NCBI GenBank assembly: GCA_036704045.1
Contig: DATNQM010000037.1
Coordinates: 396,090-460,089 of the forward strand
Origin: Ancylothrix sp036704045
Lineage (GTDB): Bacteria; Cyanobacteriota; Cyanobacteriia; Cyanobacteriales; Oscillatoriaceae
DNA length: 64,000 nt
Reading direction: 5' to 3'
Made by a program: the position numbers and the translations under genes. Under the pieces are notes generated by a model. That model was not told where the DNA came from. It worked only from the letters and a program-made list of their open reading frames with translations, and ran no database searches. Below, piece after piece: positions 63,600 to 64,000 of this stretch; positions within the stretch are counted from its first letter, which is position 1; every line of letters begins with the position of its first letter.

Positions 63600-64000
63600 T
63601 TAGACTTAGCTCCTAAATTAAACCGCCCCCTTTCCTTGTGGAATCCCCTAGATTATCTGCGGTTATTGTACTGGGTGTTTTTCTTCCCCCAAGCTTTGCG
63701 CTGGTATGTAAAAACCTTTGGCAATAACTTGGTTGCTGAAGAAAACAGGACTTGGCGAAAATTTTGGCAATCGCTGAGGCAAAATTATCTTGAGCGTCAG
63801 TTATTTTTCCAAGGATTATTATTAACAATTATTGCTCCTGTTATTATCTCAGCAATTTTAGCGGGAACAGGCATTTCCGTTGATTGGTTAGGCGTGTTGA
63901 GTGGCGTGGCGTTTGGCGTGGCGTTTGGCGTGGGGTTTGGCGTGGGGTTTGGCGGGGGGTTAGGCGTGGCGGGGGGTTTGGCGTTTGGCGTGGCGTTTGG
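63540..64000 (+). CDS. Membrane protein with GVAFG repeats (3' truncated by window edge)
   Basis: Open from ATG 63540 to the window end (at least 153 residues), out of frame with the upstream gene it overlaps. The first 20 residues are a perfect duplication, MSQDKSPIP(H/R) twice. A hydrophilic/aromatic part follows (NRPLSLWNPLDYLRLLYWVFFFPQALRWY), then a basic region, a TM helix (LLLTIIAPVIISAILAGTGI), and from about residue 116 an array of GVAFG/GVGFG/GVAGG units that runs off the edge. The Gly repeats suggest tightly packed TM helices. Function unknown; pairing with the NTPase suggests a membrane effector (inference). Confidence 0.85.
   Translation, partial: MSQDKSPIPHMSQDKSPIPRLDLAPKLNRPLSLWNPLDYLRLLYWVFFFPQALRWYVKTFGNNLVAEENRTWRKFWQSLRQNYLERQLFFQGLLLTIIAPVIISAILAGTGISVDWLGVLSGVAFGVAFGVGFGVGFGGGLGVAGGLAFGVAF
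63892..64000. repeat. 12-bp GGCGTGGCGTTT tandem repeat array
   Basis: Variants of GGCGTGGCGTTT (GGCGTGGGGTTT, GGCGGGGGGTTA) follow each other in frame, encoding GVAF/GVGF. The array continues beyond the window. Confidence 0.9.

Overview
The window comes from a cyanobacterium, most likely a filamentous one of the Oscillatoriales type (lineage inferred). The sequence shows chlorophyll synthase (chlG), the b6f subunit PetP, ferredoxin-thioredoxin reductase variable chain (ftrV), a Psb35-like photosystem protein, a DesC-type desaturase, Tic20, Get3d, a complete kaiABC clock cluster with full-length KaiA, and 6S RNA beside purK. GC content looks moderate. The HIP1 octamer GCGATCGC was not seen, while GCCGG/CCGGC pentamers are strikingly common. 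There is no rRNA operon, CRISPR array, intact transposase or prophage. One tRNA gene is present.

Layout. 0-4.5 kb: the 3' end of a malic enzyme, a divergent pair of a metallo-beta-lactamase-fold protein and a site-2-protease-like protein that have both lost metal ligands, trmFO, and tRNA-Arg(CCG). 4.7-14.4 kb is the signalling block: an RsbQ-type alpha/beta hydrolase placed directly upstream of a PAS-GAF-GGDEF diguanylate cyclase, then kaiA-kaiB-kaiC (all minus strand), then a divergent hybrid histidine kinase with three degenerate receiver domains. 14.4-17 kb: a holin-like membrane protein, purK, 6S RNA and rpsF. 17-30 kb: FAH-family hydrolase, Tic20, glyA with a structured leader, a WecA-like transferase, cinA, a 45-residue small protein, aroQ, a degenerate ADP-ribosylglycohydrolase, a PgpH-type c-di-AMP phosphodiesterase and a second holin-like protein.

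30-47 kb: CobE/CbiG-C protein, a papain-fold protease with a polyacidic tail, a cytochrome b561-type protein, a 1326-residue multi-PAS histidine kinase, YdcF, ftrV, a zinc-ribbon PP2C phosphatase, an NfeD-paraslipin pair, a Fur/Zur regulator, purS-purQ and a PepSY protein. 47-59 kb: desC, a methionine-gamma-lyase-like PLP enzyme, petP, get3d, chlG, a class A PBP, psb35, DUF1460 and two small secreted proteins, and a PBP4-type D,D-carboxypeptidase. 59-64 kb: an FHA-ABC half transporter, a PD-(D/E)XK nuclease, and at the right edge a wHTH-NTPase gene overlapping a membrane protein built of GVAFG repeats that runs off the window.

How the genes work together. The core of the window is housekeeping and photosynthetic. 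The most promising new systems are (i) the right-edge NTPase plus glycine-repeat membrane protein, which has the form of a sensor-effector conflict module; (ii) the RsbQ-PAS-GAF-GGDEF operon, which would couple an RsbQ/KAI2-type small-molecule receptor to cyclic di-GMP; and (iii) the clock-adjacent pseudo-receiver kinase. Several proteins (MBL, S2P, DraG fold, receivers) are pseudoenzymes by motif inspection.
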